From the NCBI GenBank assembly GCA_008000375.1, contig SMOI01000022.1, positions 5,150 through 69,149 on the forward strand: 64,000 nucleotides of DNA. Direction: 5' to 3'. The notes under the pieces were generated by a model. It was not told the origin of the DNA. It saw nothing but the letters and a program-made list of their open reading frames with translations, and made no database searches. Origin of the DNA: Poteriospumella lacustris (lineage: Eukaryota; Sar; Chrysophyceae; Chromulinales; Dinobryaceae). Position 1 is the stretch's first letter. Every line of letters starts with the position of its first letter. The position numbers were made by a program, and so were the translations under genes. Positions 9,769-21,128 of the stretch are shown here, piece by piece.

Positions 9769-12700
9769 TCAGCCCTCGTGCTCGTCCCCCTCCTCCTGGG
9801 CTACGTTCTGACTCATATTCCCAAACGCTGGCTCAACCGTCATCTTCCACTTGGCATCGAGCTCTTGGTTGGCCGTTTCCAAGGCTTGCTGTGAGCCGAA
9901 GACGACAACGTGTCCTTCCTCGCGCAATTTCTTCAGTTTCGCCGCCAGCGTCTTGAAGTCGTCGGGGGAGGTGCGCAGGATCTCGTCGCGGTAATCCTGT
10001 CGGTCTTGGAGCGTGACGCCCCCGAGATACCGACTGAAGGACACGAAGCCCTGTTGGTCCGGAGACATGGGCGAATCCAGATCGCCAATGGACGCGATGA
10101 TGGCCTGCAGAATCTCCTCGGAGGCCACCTCTGTCTCCGAGAGGTGTTCGCCCGCGTGATGGTACACGTCGAGGGTCTTCGCCAGGTTGGGGTCGCGGTA
10201 CGACAGATACGCGAAGCGACCACTGGATTCCGAGAAGCGAGCGAAGCCACCGTACGCACCACCCAGGACACGAACGTGATCCCACATGTAACCCGTCGAC
10301 AGGTAGCGCGTGACGACACTCGTCGAGCCCGAGACACGGTCACCGGGACCGAAGAGAGCACCACCGAAGCCCACGTAGTTCACCATCGACGGAATAGCGT
10401 ATCCCTCATGCGACGCGATGGTTTTCCCGGGGAACAACGTCGACAACAACTCGTCTTTCTTGGCGTTCCACGTGGTGAACAGCGTCGTCGACGGCACCGA
10501 CGTGGTGGCCGCCGGCAGCTGTTCGTAGAACTGCTGGATCAACGGCGTGGCGGCGTTGACCAGCGACTGTTCGCCCGTCAAGTTGATGATCATCGCCTCC
10601 TGTGCCCCACTGCGCGTCGAAGCACTGGCCGACGAGCTGCTGCTCAACGATGGACGCACCATGACGCGAGCGCGAATACGTTCCAAACGGGCTTGCACCT
10701 CCGGCCAGTTCGTTTCCGCTTGCGTCAAGAGATCGCCCGCCCGACGCACACTGGTCAAGCCGCCCGTCAACTCGCCCATGTAGCCCAACAGCGACCCACT
10801 CTTCGCACCCAAGCGAGCCGCTGCGAAGCTATGCCCCGAGGACAAGACCGACGCTTCCTTGCGGTTCTTGCTCTCGCGCAACATCTCCACGGCGCGTTTC
10901 TGGTTGTTCAGATTGGCACGCAAGGCGATTTCCCCGAAGAGATCGAAGAGAATCGGTAGCTTCTCTTCGACAGCTTTGCCACGGAGCATCAAATACAACT
11001 GCGCATCGTTGGGGTCCGAGACTTCGGTGATTTTGCCGCGATAATCGTTTTGAAACGACACGGATATACCGCCGGTGTGCGCACCAATACGGCGCGACAG
11101 GGCCGTCGCGTCGTACCGTGCTGTGCCACTTTCCATGAGCATGCGCGAGAACAGCGGGAGGTATTCGATGTCCTCGATGTCCACGTGCGAGTAGTCCAGC
11201 ACCATGTCGACGTAGAGGATGCCATTCGTTTGCAAGGGATGCGTGAGGACCGTGTACGGCCGCGTCGGCGTCGCCGGCTGCACGGCGCTGGGGATGTCCT
11301 TCGCCTGACGGTCGATGTCGTCGAGACCCAGTCGAGGTAACGTCGCTCGTGCTTCGGGCGAATCGGGACGTTCTTGTGCTTCACGCAAAGCCTGGGTTTC
11401 CGTCACAATGCGCTCCAGATCCGCCTCCGACAGCGTCGCCTTGATCTCTTCCAGTCGCTTCGCTTCAGTGGCAGCTTCACGCGCTTCCAATTCCGCGTCG
11501 GGTACCATTTCGACGACAACGCGATGGTCGTTGTGCAAGAAATATTGCTGCAACAACGATTGGAAGACAGGCTTGCCTGCCGCCAGCTCTTCTTTCAGGG
11601 CTTTCAACGGCGCTTCGAAGGTGATCGCGTCGGTCGGCCGCTGGTCGTAGACCCACTTCTTCATCATGCTCAACATGACCAGCAGCCCCTTCGGGTACGA
11701 CCCCGTGTTGAACTCGCGCAATCGGAATTCCAACGTGTTGATCGCGGCTTCAATGGCGTCTGCTTCAAAGCCCGTACGAGCAATCTCCGCCAGTTTCGTG
11801 TTGATCAAGGCCAAGACTTGGTCCTTGTTCGCGGCATCGACGCCCTTCAGACCCACCGAAAACGACGCTTGCAGCAACTCGTCGCTGAGTCCACCGCCCG
11901 TGACGGATTCACCGAGGTTACTCTCCACCAACGCCTTGCGGAGCGTCGATGTCGACGTGCCGAGCAACAGGAAATCGAGCACTTCCAACGCCAACGCGTC
12001 CTTCGCCGACAGTTCCTTGTCGTTGAGCAGCCAATTCAACGTGACCATGTGCTTTGGCGGTGTACCCGGAGAGATCGGGAACGGCACTTGAATCGCCGGT
12101 TGGTCCTTGAGCTGCAGCTTCGGTTGATACTGCACCTGCGAGGTGACGGGGATGCGGTCGAAGTCACGCAGGTACTCGTCGAGGACGACCAACCGCTGCA
12201 ACGGGTCGTCGTTGCCGTAGAAGAAGACACGCGAGTTCGCCGGGTGGTAATACGTTTGATGGAACTGCTTGAATGCGTCAAAGGTCAGATCCGGAATACG
12301 ATGGGGATCTCCACCGCTGTCCACCCCGTAGGTGTTGTGCGGGAACAACGCCTGCTGCGTCGCACGACCCATCAACGCATCTGGGGAGCTGTACACGCCT
12401 TTCATTTCGTTGTAGACGACGCCCTTGATAGACAAAGGCTGCTTGGTGTCATCCAATTCGTAATGCCATCCTTCTTGCTGCAGGACCTGTGGGTCGTGCA
12501 CCGCCCGCGGGTTGAGGACGGCGTCCAAGTAGACGTGCATGAGGTTGTAGAAGTCCTTCGTGTTGGTAGACGCCACGGGGTACACCGTACGATCCGGGTA
12601 TGTCATGGCGTTGAGGAAGTTCTGCAAGGATCCCTTCAGAAGATCGAGGAAAGGCTCCTTGACCGGGAACTTCTTGCTTCCACAGAGCACACTGTGCTCG

Positions 12701-13069
12701 AGAATATGCGGCACTCCGGTGCTACACGTTTTCATTCATTTAGCGTAAGCAAGGCGCAGGAGGTCAGACATGGATTTAATACAGATGGACTCGTTACCTG
12801 TCCTTTGGAGGAGTGCGGAAGGTGATGCCGAAGACTTTGTTGTCGTCGGGTGCGACAACGGAGATCACTTGCGCACCACTCTTTCGATGCGAATAAATGC
12901 TGCCGGTCAGACCATACTCGGGCAGAGTAAAGTCCTCCAAGCGTTCGTAGGAGGGGTGGTGCACAACAGCAGCTGCTTTACTGCTAGCAGAGACAGCAGA
13001 ACTGCTGGCGAACTGCCTCGTCAAGTTGGCGACTCGCTGGCCCCAAATGCCGCGACGACCAACGACCAT
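9769..13069 (-). CDS. Presequence protease PreP (M16C metallopeptidase)
   Basis: Degrades cleaved targeting peptides inside mitochondria (and plastids in plants). Exons 12798-13069 and 9769-12721 are joined across a 76-nt intron (GTAACG ... GTGTAG) that falls inside FRTPPKD/STGVPHILEH. The product is 1,074 aa, the normal length of the family. H96-x-x-E99-H100 is the inverted zinc motif, followed by SVLCGS and FLNAMTYPDRTVYPVAST, all typical of PreP. Two M16 halves are joined by a long helical hinge (ALREAQERPDSPEA region). The chosen start gives a basic mitochondrial presequence (MVVGRRGIWGQRVANLTRQF). An in-frame upstream ATG at 13129 would add a hydrophobic signal-like segment, so targeting is not settled. 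The 3' flank has a 12-base C tract on the sense strand. Confidence 0.93.
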
Positions 13070-13395
13070 AGAAGATGTGAACGAAATCATGAGAATAAGT
13101 AGAACTACCGATAGTAACACTGATTTCATGGAACAAGAACCACTGATTCGTTGCTTTCGTACAGCTGTGCGATAGAGACTCAACCAAGACGATGAAGTGG
13201 TGCGATTCTCTTTGGTCATTCAAGGTACTCAATACCGCCAAAAGAGAAACAAACACACAAAGATTGTCCCTTCTTGTCTTGATACGAAGTCTTCCCCCTT
13301 CAACAGTGTGACTTGTACAGTGTATTTACGTTCCTATCGAACACGGAACATCGACCCATCTTCGGTGGTCCGCTGACCTCGTCGCCTGTGCGCTG

Positions 13396-13590
13396 TCATC
13401 GTCGTCGTCGTGGCTCCTTCCTTGTGGGCAGCAGAATATCGCCAAAGAAGCCGGCAATGATCACAGACGCCGCTAAAGTCAGCGGCAGATACCCTCCCCT
13501 CTCTGGGACCCGCCGGCGATCTCCCTGCCGTGGGCCTGGAAGCAACAAAACATAAACATATCGCAATTCCCAAAACCTTTTGGACCACAT
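13396..13590 (-). CDS. Possible small single-helix membrane protein
   Basis: A 64-codon frame from ATG at 13590. It has an aromatic/basic N-terminus, an Arg-rich middle, then LPLTLAASVIIAGFFGDILL, which would form one membrane helix, and a basic tail. Its start codon overlaps that of the GyrI-like gene on the other strand (shared CATG at 13588-13591), which leaves no room for a 5' UTR and makes the model doubtful. No family was recognised. Confidence 0.3.
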   Translation of the reverse strand: MWSKRFWELRYVYVLLLPGPRQGDRRRVPERGGYLPLTLAASVIIAGFFGDILLPTRKEPRRRR

Positions 13591-14056
13591 GCCGCTCAAC
13601 GAAGAACCAAGTGAAATCACCTGGCCGGCTACTCACTTTGTGCATGTGCGTAAAGTGGGCCCTTTCGCCGAGACTGCTCGCGCCGCGTGGGAGGAGTTAC
13701 ATCGCAACTTGCCAACGGTGATTGACACTATGGGACACCCACATGCGTTCTTCAGCTTATACCAGGTATATCCTGAGAATATCTACATGGCCGGAGTAGG
13801 TGTGGGTGTGGATGCTGCCCCAACTGCACCTGCCGTTCTGGAGTATCTTCATTTCGAAGGAGGAAAGTACCTCCAATTCACTCTGACCGGCCCTTATGAT
13901 CAACTTCCCACAGCTTGTGGGCGCGTCTTTGCTTTAGTGAAGGAAAGAGGCATCGCCGTTGACGAAGATCGCTTGTACATCGAACACTACGCCAATAATC
14001 CCCAGTCGGTCCCGCCGGAGGAACTGATCACCCATATTTGCATTCCCATCGCTTAA
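13589..14056 (+). CDS. GyrI-like/SOUL-type small-molecule binding domain protein
   Basis: 155 aa as a stand-alone domain. The pattern HFVHVRKVGPFAETARAAWE, then FFSLYQVYP, then GGKYLQFTLTGPYDQLPTA and the end LYIEHYANNP...ICIPIA is that of the GyrI-like (AraC effector-binding) fold: two SHS2 repeats that bind a small ligand. In bacteria this fold senses ligands in AraC/MerR-type regulators or inhibits DNA gyrase; eukaryotic stand-alone copies are of unknown role. There is no DNA-binding domain, signal or membrane segment, so it is probably a cytosolic binding protein. A bacterial origin by transfer is possible but unproven. The start is the first ATG in frame. Confidence 0.75.
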   Translation: MPLNEEPSEITWPATHFVHVRKVGPFAETARAAWEELHRNLPTVIDTMGHPHAFFSLYQVYPENIYMAGVGVGVDAAPTAPAVLEYLHFEGGKYLQFTLTGPYDQLPTACGRVFALVKERGIAVDEDRLYIEHYANNPQSVPPEELITHICIPIA

Positions 14057-14404
14057 TGCTAGCACTCCGTTCCCCGACTGAAATGTCTGCTATCTCTTAC
14101 TCCGTCTCCTTTGTACTCTTTTGCCTGCCATCTTCTCGTCCGTTGATTTTAAGTGGAACGCACTCTTCATCTGCTGCCATTACTGTGCCGTTACTGTCTG
14201 CCGCTACTGCTACTTCTGTTGTCTGTGTCGCTCCTACCGCATAACAAGGAGTCCTCTCCATAATATTTTTAATTGCTAACGTAAGTTTAAATTGCTTCTC
14301 TCTCAAGAGTTGTTGTCAACATTGCCTCACCTCAGTCCACGACCGTGCATCGGTCGAGGAGTGGTGTGAGGCCATTGTAGGATACGGTGGGGGGGGGGGC
14401 GGTC
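14057..14404. other. Convergent intergenic region with G tract
   Basis: 348 bp between the GyrI-like stop and the glycosyltransferase stop. The only notable element is an 11-base G run at 14389-14399 followed by CGGTCTC, that is ACCGCCCCCC... on the strand of the glycosyltransferase gene. Confidence 0.6.
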
Positions 14405-16082
14405 TCAGGTTCTTTCGCGCAGAGAGCGATGACGAGAGACTTTCCCGTGTACTTTGCAATCGTTCAACGTGAATTCTTTCCAGGAGGAGCCGGTGATGTT
14501 GTTCTTCTTGAAATGAGCCGTGGTCTCGTACCCACCGATGTAGAAGGTGTTGGGGATCACCGCAGTCTCCACGGGGAGGCCTTCAAAGCGATTGTCACTG
14601 CCCACGTGACGAAGGTCGTCATTGGAGAGAATGTGACGAATCAAACGCTTTCGCTTGGTTGTCGTCTCAGGGGAAGTCGACTCGGGCTCAGGGTCGTACA
14701 CGACTTTGCGTTCGACGAAGCCATACGAGCCCGCCTTCCCGAAGGACATCCGCTTGCCATGATCACGGAAATAGCGATATGCATCGTACATGTCGGCTAC
14801 ACGTTTGGGGTCATGAAACGGAGCGGACGTGTCGATATCCCCGCAACCAACAACGAGATGCTGTTGATACCGCAGGTCATTGGGCCACATCTTCTCTTCG
14901 CCATTGTGGCAACGGTCAGCGTCGTCGTGTTTAATCGCATGCACCGCCACTAAATCCGGCTTGAAGACACTGGACCCGTGGTGCTCCCCGTTGATTTCAA
15001 CCTTCGGAATCCACAGGTGATGAAACTGCATCAGCCACGCGTACACTTCCATGCCGACGTCGTGGGTGACGTCGAAGTTGCGACAGGTGTCCATGAGACC
15101 GTAGCTTGCAGAGGGAATCTTCAATCGTTCCAGGGCAGCATGGTTCAGTAGCATGGGTTGGAACCAACCTGCCGCCATAATCTCTTTGCAGTTGTTGATG
15201 TGCCAGACACCCATGTTGCCCGGTGACGAGTCTTGCGCGTTGCCGATGATCGGATAACGATCTAATCCCGCCTTATCTACCGCTGCTAGGAACGCCATCA
15301 ATTGATCCACACGCCAATAGGTATCATCATCGGCATGGATCATGAATTTGATTTCGGAGAACAATCGGGGCTCTTCGTTGACTAGGAAGTTCATCGCGTC
15401 ATCGACTTTGCAGCAGGGCCCCCGCCATCCGTAGTATTCGTCACTGCACTTGCGACTCAAGAGATATGTCGCCTCATTTCGGCATTCAAATACAGAATAG
15501 TGAGCGGTTTCGCGATTCAGACAATGGCGAAGAGCAAAACGAAGGATCATTGTATCTACAGAGAAGAGGGGCCCGTTAAAACGGCACAACCTCGATCGAT
15601 GCCTGGGCGCTAGCTTACCTTCGACTATAACAAAGTTATGCGCCAGATACTTCATCCATGTCCGAGCACTCGGAATGATTCTGTGAACGACAACAACGCG
15701 TCAGTGAGGCCGGCATTCATTGGGACGCTGCGAGCAAAGAACGAGCATACCTCTCCCACAACAAATACTCGTTGTGATTTCCAGTCGATGTGACAAAGGA
15801 AACAATTTCTGTATTCTTGAGACCATCGACTTCGGGGAGGATCTGCCACGAATGGTGGTATCCTGTGGTGTTTAGTCGCTCCATAACCACGGCGAGCTCC
15901 AGTCTCCGGCGGCTGACAAAATAGCGGTCGACAAATTCAGCATCATGTTGCTCGTATATCTCACTGAGCATTCTTCTTTCATGATCCGAAGTCAAAGTAG
16001 CCTCTAATCTACGGCGTACTTCTGTGGCCGATACGATAGCCAGAACAAACCACAGTAGTGATGCTAGCCAACACAGTGTCAT
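14405..16082 (-). CDS. Fringe-like (GT31-type) glycosyltransferase, type II membrane protein
   Basis: Three exons: 15751-16082, 15619-15680 and 14405-15555, with introns of 70 and 63 nt; the sum is 1,545 nt, giving 514 aa. The N-terminus (MTLCWLASLLWFVLAIVSA) is a signal peptide or signal anchor, placing the enzyme in the ER/Golgi lumen. Exon 3 has EIKFMIHADDDTYWRVDQ; the DDD at residues 207-209 is the metal/UDP-sugar-binding DxD motif in the spacing used by fringe and core-1 galactosyltransferases. Beyond it, conserved aromatic, Gly and Cys residues (NMGVWHINNCKEIM, ASYGLMDTC) fit the same fold. Acceptor and sugar are unknown. The ATG at 16082 is the first in frame. Exon joins restore a continuous VEDTMILRFAL segment, which supports them. 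Confidence 0.75.
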
Positions 16083-16235
16083 GGTTTGCGAACGGTTCTC
16101 CAACTTTAAAGGCACACACGGGAATACGAAGAAGACTATAATACAGGGTTGATTTTTGAAGAACTCGATAGCTTTATTCCGAATAACATGTCCAATAAAC
16201 CATGAAAAAGGAATACGGAAAATGACAATGACGCG

Positions 16236-18449
16236 ATGACGACGACAATCATTATGTGGGGGTTTCCGGTTTTCGTCACTTTTAAGTTGGATATCCGGGA
16301 TACTCTACCTGACTGGCCGGAAGAGCGTCACTTGTTGTTCGATGAGTCCATCTTGTTGTCTACTAGTAGTCCGCTATTGTTGGACAAGAAAACACCTCAA
16401 GGTGGGCTTCACAATCTCCGTAATTGGAGGCATTCTCTGTGTTGTAAGTGGGGTTTGATCCGAGGCATTTGGTTGTTCCTGAGAACAGGCGCCCGAACGA
16501 TGATTGCAGAAAAGATTTCGTGGTCGAGTTCTCCGTATTGGAACATCTGCCTTCTTGCATTTGCATGGGCATTGACTCTTTCGACATCCACTCTACTTAC
16601 GACTGTGGGCCCCTTGTCCGCAACGTCGCTCGGTGCATCGAAGTCGTTGGCGGCGTTTACGGTGGGAGTTTTCTTGATTGGCGCAGCTTTGTCATCGGTT
16701 CCAAGTGGATGGATCTTCAAGCGCTATGGTAGATTTGGTGGTTTTGCGCTGGGCTGCTTGTGTCAAGTGATTGGATCTGCGCTGGGAACGCTGGCGATGT
16801 TCACTGATGAGATCTTTTGGTTGTATCTAGGTTGTCTGTCCATCGGACTCGCTCAGGGTTTGGGCCAATTTTATCGTTTCTCAGCCGTCGAAATCACTCC
16901 TGTCGATTTCAAGAGCCGCGCCATCACATATGTGTTATCTGGTGGTGTCATTGCTGCCTTCGTCGGTCCCACCGTGGCGAATTTCACCGTTAACCTGGTC
17001 GCGAAGGACTATGTAGGCACATACTTGGTTGTCGCGTTGTTTGCAGGGTTGAATTTGTTGGTGATCTGCCTTGTTCGCTTTCCTCCTGCAAAAGGCCGTG
17101 ATGAGAAACAATCACCCTCATCGTCACGCAGCATTTCCTTTCGTGAAGCTCCTGAAACGCGTTCCACGTGGATGATCTGCTCGCAGCCGTTGTTCATTAT
17201 ATCGTGCACGATCGCGACCTTGGCGCACACGATCATGGTCATGATCATGTCCAACGTGTCAATTGACATGAATCACAACGGTTATTCCTTTACCAACTCT
17301 TCGTTGACGTTGGAATTGCATTTTGTGGCGATGTTTGGGCCGGGCTTTTTCACTGGCAAATTGATTCAGAAGCATGGCTCGTTTGTGGTCGCCTTGATCG
17401 GTGGGTTGATCTTCGCGGGTTCATCCGTGGTCTTGGCGATTGGTACGGAGCTGTGGAATTACATCGTGGGTATGATTCTAGTGGGTATCGCGTGGAACTT
17501 CTCGTTCTCTGCGGGAACGGTCATGTTGACGAGTTCGTACCGGGTACGTGTGCACTGCTGGTGGTGGTCGTTTGTGTTGTGCGTGACGTCACTTGCTTAT
17601 GTGTGTCTTGGTGTTTTCGTTGTAGCCGGATGAAGCTACCGCAGTGCAGGCTGTGAATGATTTCGTCTTGTTCTCGGTAGCAGGTGCGGGATCGTTGTTG
17701 TCGGGCGCGATCTATGCGGCGTATGGTTGGCTAGTGCTGATCTATGTTGTTTCGGTGTTGGTAAGTGCTTGCTTTCAGTGCTCTTGGTTGAGAATTGCAG
17801 GCATTTACGGTGATTGGGTGTTTTTCCATAGATGGTGGTGTATCTGGCGTTGTTCTTCTTCGCGTTGAAGCGGCGCAAGGAGATCATGGAAGCGGAGCAA
17901 GCGCAATACAAGCCTTTGATGGAAGAGGGCGAAGCGGAAGAAGAAGAGGAAGAAGGAGGCAACAAGTACCAAGCACCAGACACGCTCACGAATCAGTCTC
18001 CATTCCATCGTAATCATGGTCTTAGCGCAGTGGCAGAAGGTGACGGAACCGAAGAAAATGAAACAGAGAGCGACAAGAAGCAACGTCATCCTAACAAGAC
18101 TGGTCCTGCACGCACGAAGTCGACGTCGACGAACCCCATCGTGGGTATGATTCATTCGGTTGGTGATGTTTTGAGTCATGGACTGCGTGGTGCATCGTTC
18201 ACAGAGAACGACCCCACGCACCCGCATCATCAGCATCCCGCGAACGCACCGCTGCTGACTGGTGGTCCCGCCTCGGTCGGAGGAGTGATGTCTGGTGTGT
18301 CATCGCCAACGGGAGGCCAACATCCTCTTCGCACGATCTCCACGGCCAGTCAACAAGGTTACCACAACCAACGTACGATGTCCATCGTGGACATTGAGAA
18401 CGCTGTCGATGACGATTTACGTCCTGTGCGCTCCATGTCCGTGGCGTAG
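16236..18449 (+). CDS. Major facilitator superfamily transporter, bacterial-like
   Basis: Exons 16236-17543, 17626-17760 and 17832-18449 are joined in phase 0 across introns of 82 and 71 nt. The protein is 686 aa from the first ATG, or 598 aa from the in-frame ATG at 16500, which directly precedes the first membrane helix and is the likelier start. About 12 hydrophobic helices follow. The motif GWIFKRYGRFGGF between helices 2 and 3 is the MFS 'A' motif. Exon 2 restores RPDEATAVQAVNDFVLFSVAG, a signature shared with prokaryotic MFS members of unknown substrate. The last ~190 residues are an acidic, Ser/Thr-rich cytosolic tail. Substrate is unknown. The gene diverges from the glycosyltransferase with ~150 bp between start codons. 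Confidence 0.8.
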
Positions 18450-18815
18450 GCGCCGTTCCCTCCCTATTCAGTCGTTTCAGTTCTGTACATACATATCTAT
18501 ATACTTTGGGTGCCCACTGGGTGATTCCGTGCGTACGAACAGCTTGGTCTTCTTGCTCGGGCAAGAATACCGCAGAGCTGTCCACGTTGTCGCACGCACG
18601 ACGATTTGTTTTTCGCATTGTAGTGTTGTAGGTCTTTGGTGTTTGTCATCAATGTAATGCGTGGTATTGACCATGATTCATCCTACCCCCTGAGATGGAG
18701 TTCATCTTACTGACTTGCAATACAGCAGAAACGCCTCCTGCCCCTCGTTGAGGAGATTGGAGGGATTCCGGGACCAAGCCAGTCCCTCCATACGTCGACA
18801 TGAAAAACAAGGAAC

Positions 18816-18959
18816 ATGAATGAGGATCAACAGGAGCCCTCTTTCGCCCCGAGCGAGACCCATGTGCATTCTGGTGAAGAGGGATACGATTGCCACACAG
18901 TGGATAAACCATCTGAGTTTCTTCAGTTGGCATACGTTAATGGGAAGAGCGAATCATGA
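18816..18959 (+). CDS. Short ORF overlapping the next start codon (uORF or small protein)
   Basis: 47 codons from ATG at 18816, acidic and hydrophilic. Its TGA (18957-18959) overlaps the ATG of the following ORF (18956-18958) as ATGA, so the two are in different frames. It may be an upstream regulatory ORF on the same mRNA. No GT-AG intron joining the two in frame was found. Confidence 0.35.
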   Translation: MNEDQQEPSFAPSETHVHSGEEGYDCHTVDKPSEFLQLAYVNGKSES

Positions 18960-19321
18960 CCACTGCGGGAAATCCATCTTTGGACGACTTCGTCCCGGAC
19001 CTAATGATTCAAGTTGCTGGTATCCACAACGAATTTATAGAAGCTATGGAATCCATGGACAAACAAATTGCTCATCTTGAATCATCATACAGTCGAGCGA
19101 CGGAAGAGTTCTTCTGTGAAGTCAGAAGAACCATGACAGCCTTGAGAGTTGTTCACAACCATCGCCATGCGCGTGGTAACCAAACTCTTCAGGAAATGCA
19201 GGAGCTGGCTAGTCAACTGCAGCACATGCGATCCATAGTCAGAGAGTTTACCGAGCAAACTTCACGTTTGTTGAATTTTGAAGTTGGAAACGCGCATAAT
19301 CACCTAAAAGACACGACATGA
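18956..19321 (+). CDS. Small helical/coiled-coil protein, function unknown
   Basis: 121 aa, hydrophilic, with almost no Pro or Gly after residue 20. Heptad-like spacing of I, L and M in two blocks (about 20-70 and 75-115: EFIEAMESMDKQIAHLESSY, LQEMQELASQLQHM) predicts two helices that could form a coiled coil. This is the size and shape of small subunits of kinetochore, BORC/BLOC or centriolar complexes, but no family signature was recognised. An in-frame TAA lies just upstream of the ATG, so this start is well bounded. It is convergent with the next gene, 80 bp away. Confidence 0.55.
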   Translation: MTTAGNPSLDDFVPDLMIQVAGIHNEFIEAMESMDKQIAHLESSYSRATEEFFCEVRRTMTALRVVHNHRHARGNQTLQEMQELASQLQHMRSIVREFTEQTSRLLNFEVGNAHNHLKDTT

Positions 19322-19400
19322 TAATGACAGCCAAATCAAGACGAAATATCATTACTTGTAATCTATTTACAGTACTCTTTGAGTATCAAGCATTTGCCTG

Positions 19401-21128
19401 TTATTTGGGTACAAATAAACACGTCGACCAGGTAGCAGAGTCATGCGCTACAATTGTATGCACTAACTTCAGTCCTTTTAAAAACTCTACCCACTCTATC
19501 GCCGATCCTATGGAGGTGCGTTGTCGAGTCAGCCCCAATATTTGTGACGGCAAATCATGTGAGTCACTATCTCCATCATCCCTTCTATCGTAACCATTTG
19601 TTAGGGCATTCCAAGACTGCTGCAGGAAGTGTTCGTACGGTTCTAAGCGTATTCCCCGCTCGATGCTATTTTGCAAGAAGCCTTTGAGAATATGATACTT
19701 TACCACGGAAGCGACGTGAACTTGCATAGCTGCGGCTCTCTGAAGTAACACGGCTTCCAAGTCATTCATGCCCTGTTGATATGCGGCACCACCTTTTTCT
19801 GATTTACTCCGCGGATTTGTCGGCTTTGTAGGGATCTCGGCCAGCTCAAATTCTGATCGATCGAAGAGATGACTCCATCCGTCTTGCGCCAACGTCATCT
19901 CACTCGTCCAGATGTTGTGATCGCTTGCGGATCCATTCACGTCTCCTCCACCAACACGAGGAAACACCTCCGAATCCGCCACGCACGATGCCCTTCGTGC
20001 ATCCACTAAAACGTTCTGCCAGCAATAGAGCGACAGACACAAGGCGAAGAGTTCCTTAGCGGCGGCGGGAGGAACTCGCTTGACCCCCTTCAATTGCTGA
20101 ATCATCAGACGTATTCGGCGTATAATCTGCTGTACAGCTCCTACCACTGTGGACGGTGCTGTATGCGACGACGGCATTGCTCTCAACAACTGACTGAGGC
20201 GGCGAGAATACGCTCGAAGCGTTTGTCTCGTCGCGAAGGGGGCCAGCCCAAAGACAGATGAAAACAACGATTCACCAGCCTCTCCAAACCACGAAAACGC
20301 GTTTTGTTGGGTGTTAGATGGATGATAAAGAACCCCTAGCTGTGCTTGATACAGCTTCTCGGTAGTCGACGACTTCAACGTCGGAAAACGTATCTTGTTT
20401 GCGATCCGCACTCGACCGAGGATGGAGAGTTGTTCGTCGAACATGGCAAGAGCTTGAAACTTTGGAGAGTTCTTGATTTGGTTACGAGCTTCCTCCAGTT
20501 CCGGATTGACTGGTATCGAGACCTCTTTCTCGGATACAAAGGCTGCCAGTGGCTTCATATCAGCGCCAGTTGCCGAGTTCTTCTTGGGTTTATCGATATT
20601 CACCGTCGGTGGTGCGGGAACAGCAGAAGGGTTTGGAGCCATAACTTTATATTTCGAACGCATCGCTGTCATATCCACGGGTCGTTTCCCTTCTGATCCT
20701 GCGACATCGTTCATGGACGATGTGGTGCTGCCCTTCGCGGACGATGCTTTTCCCTCGCGAGTGTTTTGTGCCAAAGCCAAAATGCTTTCCAGCTGCTTTG
20801 GGAGAAGGAGAGACACGTCTTCTTCCTCTTCATTATATGCTTGAGATGACGATTGCTCAGATCGTTTTGATTCTATTTTCGGCGCGGGATTTCGCGACGA
20901 TGATGAAGCAGGGGTCTTCTTCGCCAAACTTAACCGACGCTGTCTTTCGTCTTCCACTTCAAGCTGTTGTATAGCTTCCCTTAGACTTTCTCGTTCATGT
21001 TTTGTCGTGATTATTCGTTGCAACGTGCGCTTATTTCTCAATAATCGATCGATGTGGACACTTTCCGTGGCCAAGGCACCGTCGAGCCATTGCTCCATCG
21101 TCGCCAGCGACGCCATCAACTGACTCAT
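19401..21128 (-). CDS. Uncharacterised 575-aa helical protein
   Basis: A long open frame from ATG at 21128. The frame continues open upstream to about 21385 without an ATG, so a further 5' exon is possible. The N-terminus (about 1-80) is helical and charged, with ESVHIDRLLRNKRTLQRIIT then a basic/acidic coiled-coil stretch. A Ser/Lys/Pro-rich disordered linker follows (about 85-200). The remainder is globular and mostly helical, with RQTLRAYSRRLSQLLRAMPS, IIRRIRLMIQQLKGVKRVPP and ALCLSLYCWQNVLVDARRAS. No catalytic motif, membrane helix or signal was seen, and the family was not recognised. The composition and length make it a confident protein-coding gene. Confidence 0.7.
   Translation of the reverse strand: MSQLMASLATMEQWLDGALATESVHIDRLLRNKRTLQRIITTKHERESLREAIQQLEVEDERQRRLSLAKKTPASSSSRNPAPKIESKRSEQSSSQAYNEEEEDVSLLLPKQLESILALAQNTREGKASSAKGSTTSSMNDVAGSEGKRPVDMTAMRSKYKVMAPNPSAVPAPPTVNIDKPKKNSATGADMKPLAAFVSEKEVSIPVNPELEEARNQIKNSPKFQALAMFDEQLSILGRVRIANKIRFPTLKSSTTEKLYQAQLGVLYHPSNTQQNAFSWFGEAGESLFSSVFGLAPFATRQTLRAYSRRLSQLLRAMPSSHTAPSTVVGAVQQIIRRIRLMIQQLKGVKRVPPAAAKELFALCLSLYCWQNVLVDARRASCVADSEVFPRVGGGDVNGSASDHNIWTSEMTLAQDGWSHLFDRSEFELAEIPTKPTNPRSKSEKGGAAYQQGMNDLEAVLLQRAAAMQVHVASVVKYHILKGFLQNSIERGIRLEPYEHFLQQSWNALTNGYDRRDDGDSDSHDLPSQILGLTRQRTSIGSAIEWVEFLKGLKLVHTIVAHDSATWSTCLFVPK

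Noticed and set aside
11374-12825. 483-codon plus-strand frame over PreP
   Set aside because: Antisense shadow of the PreP coding sequence; no independent features.
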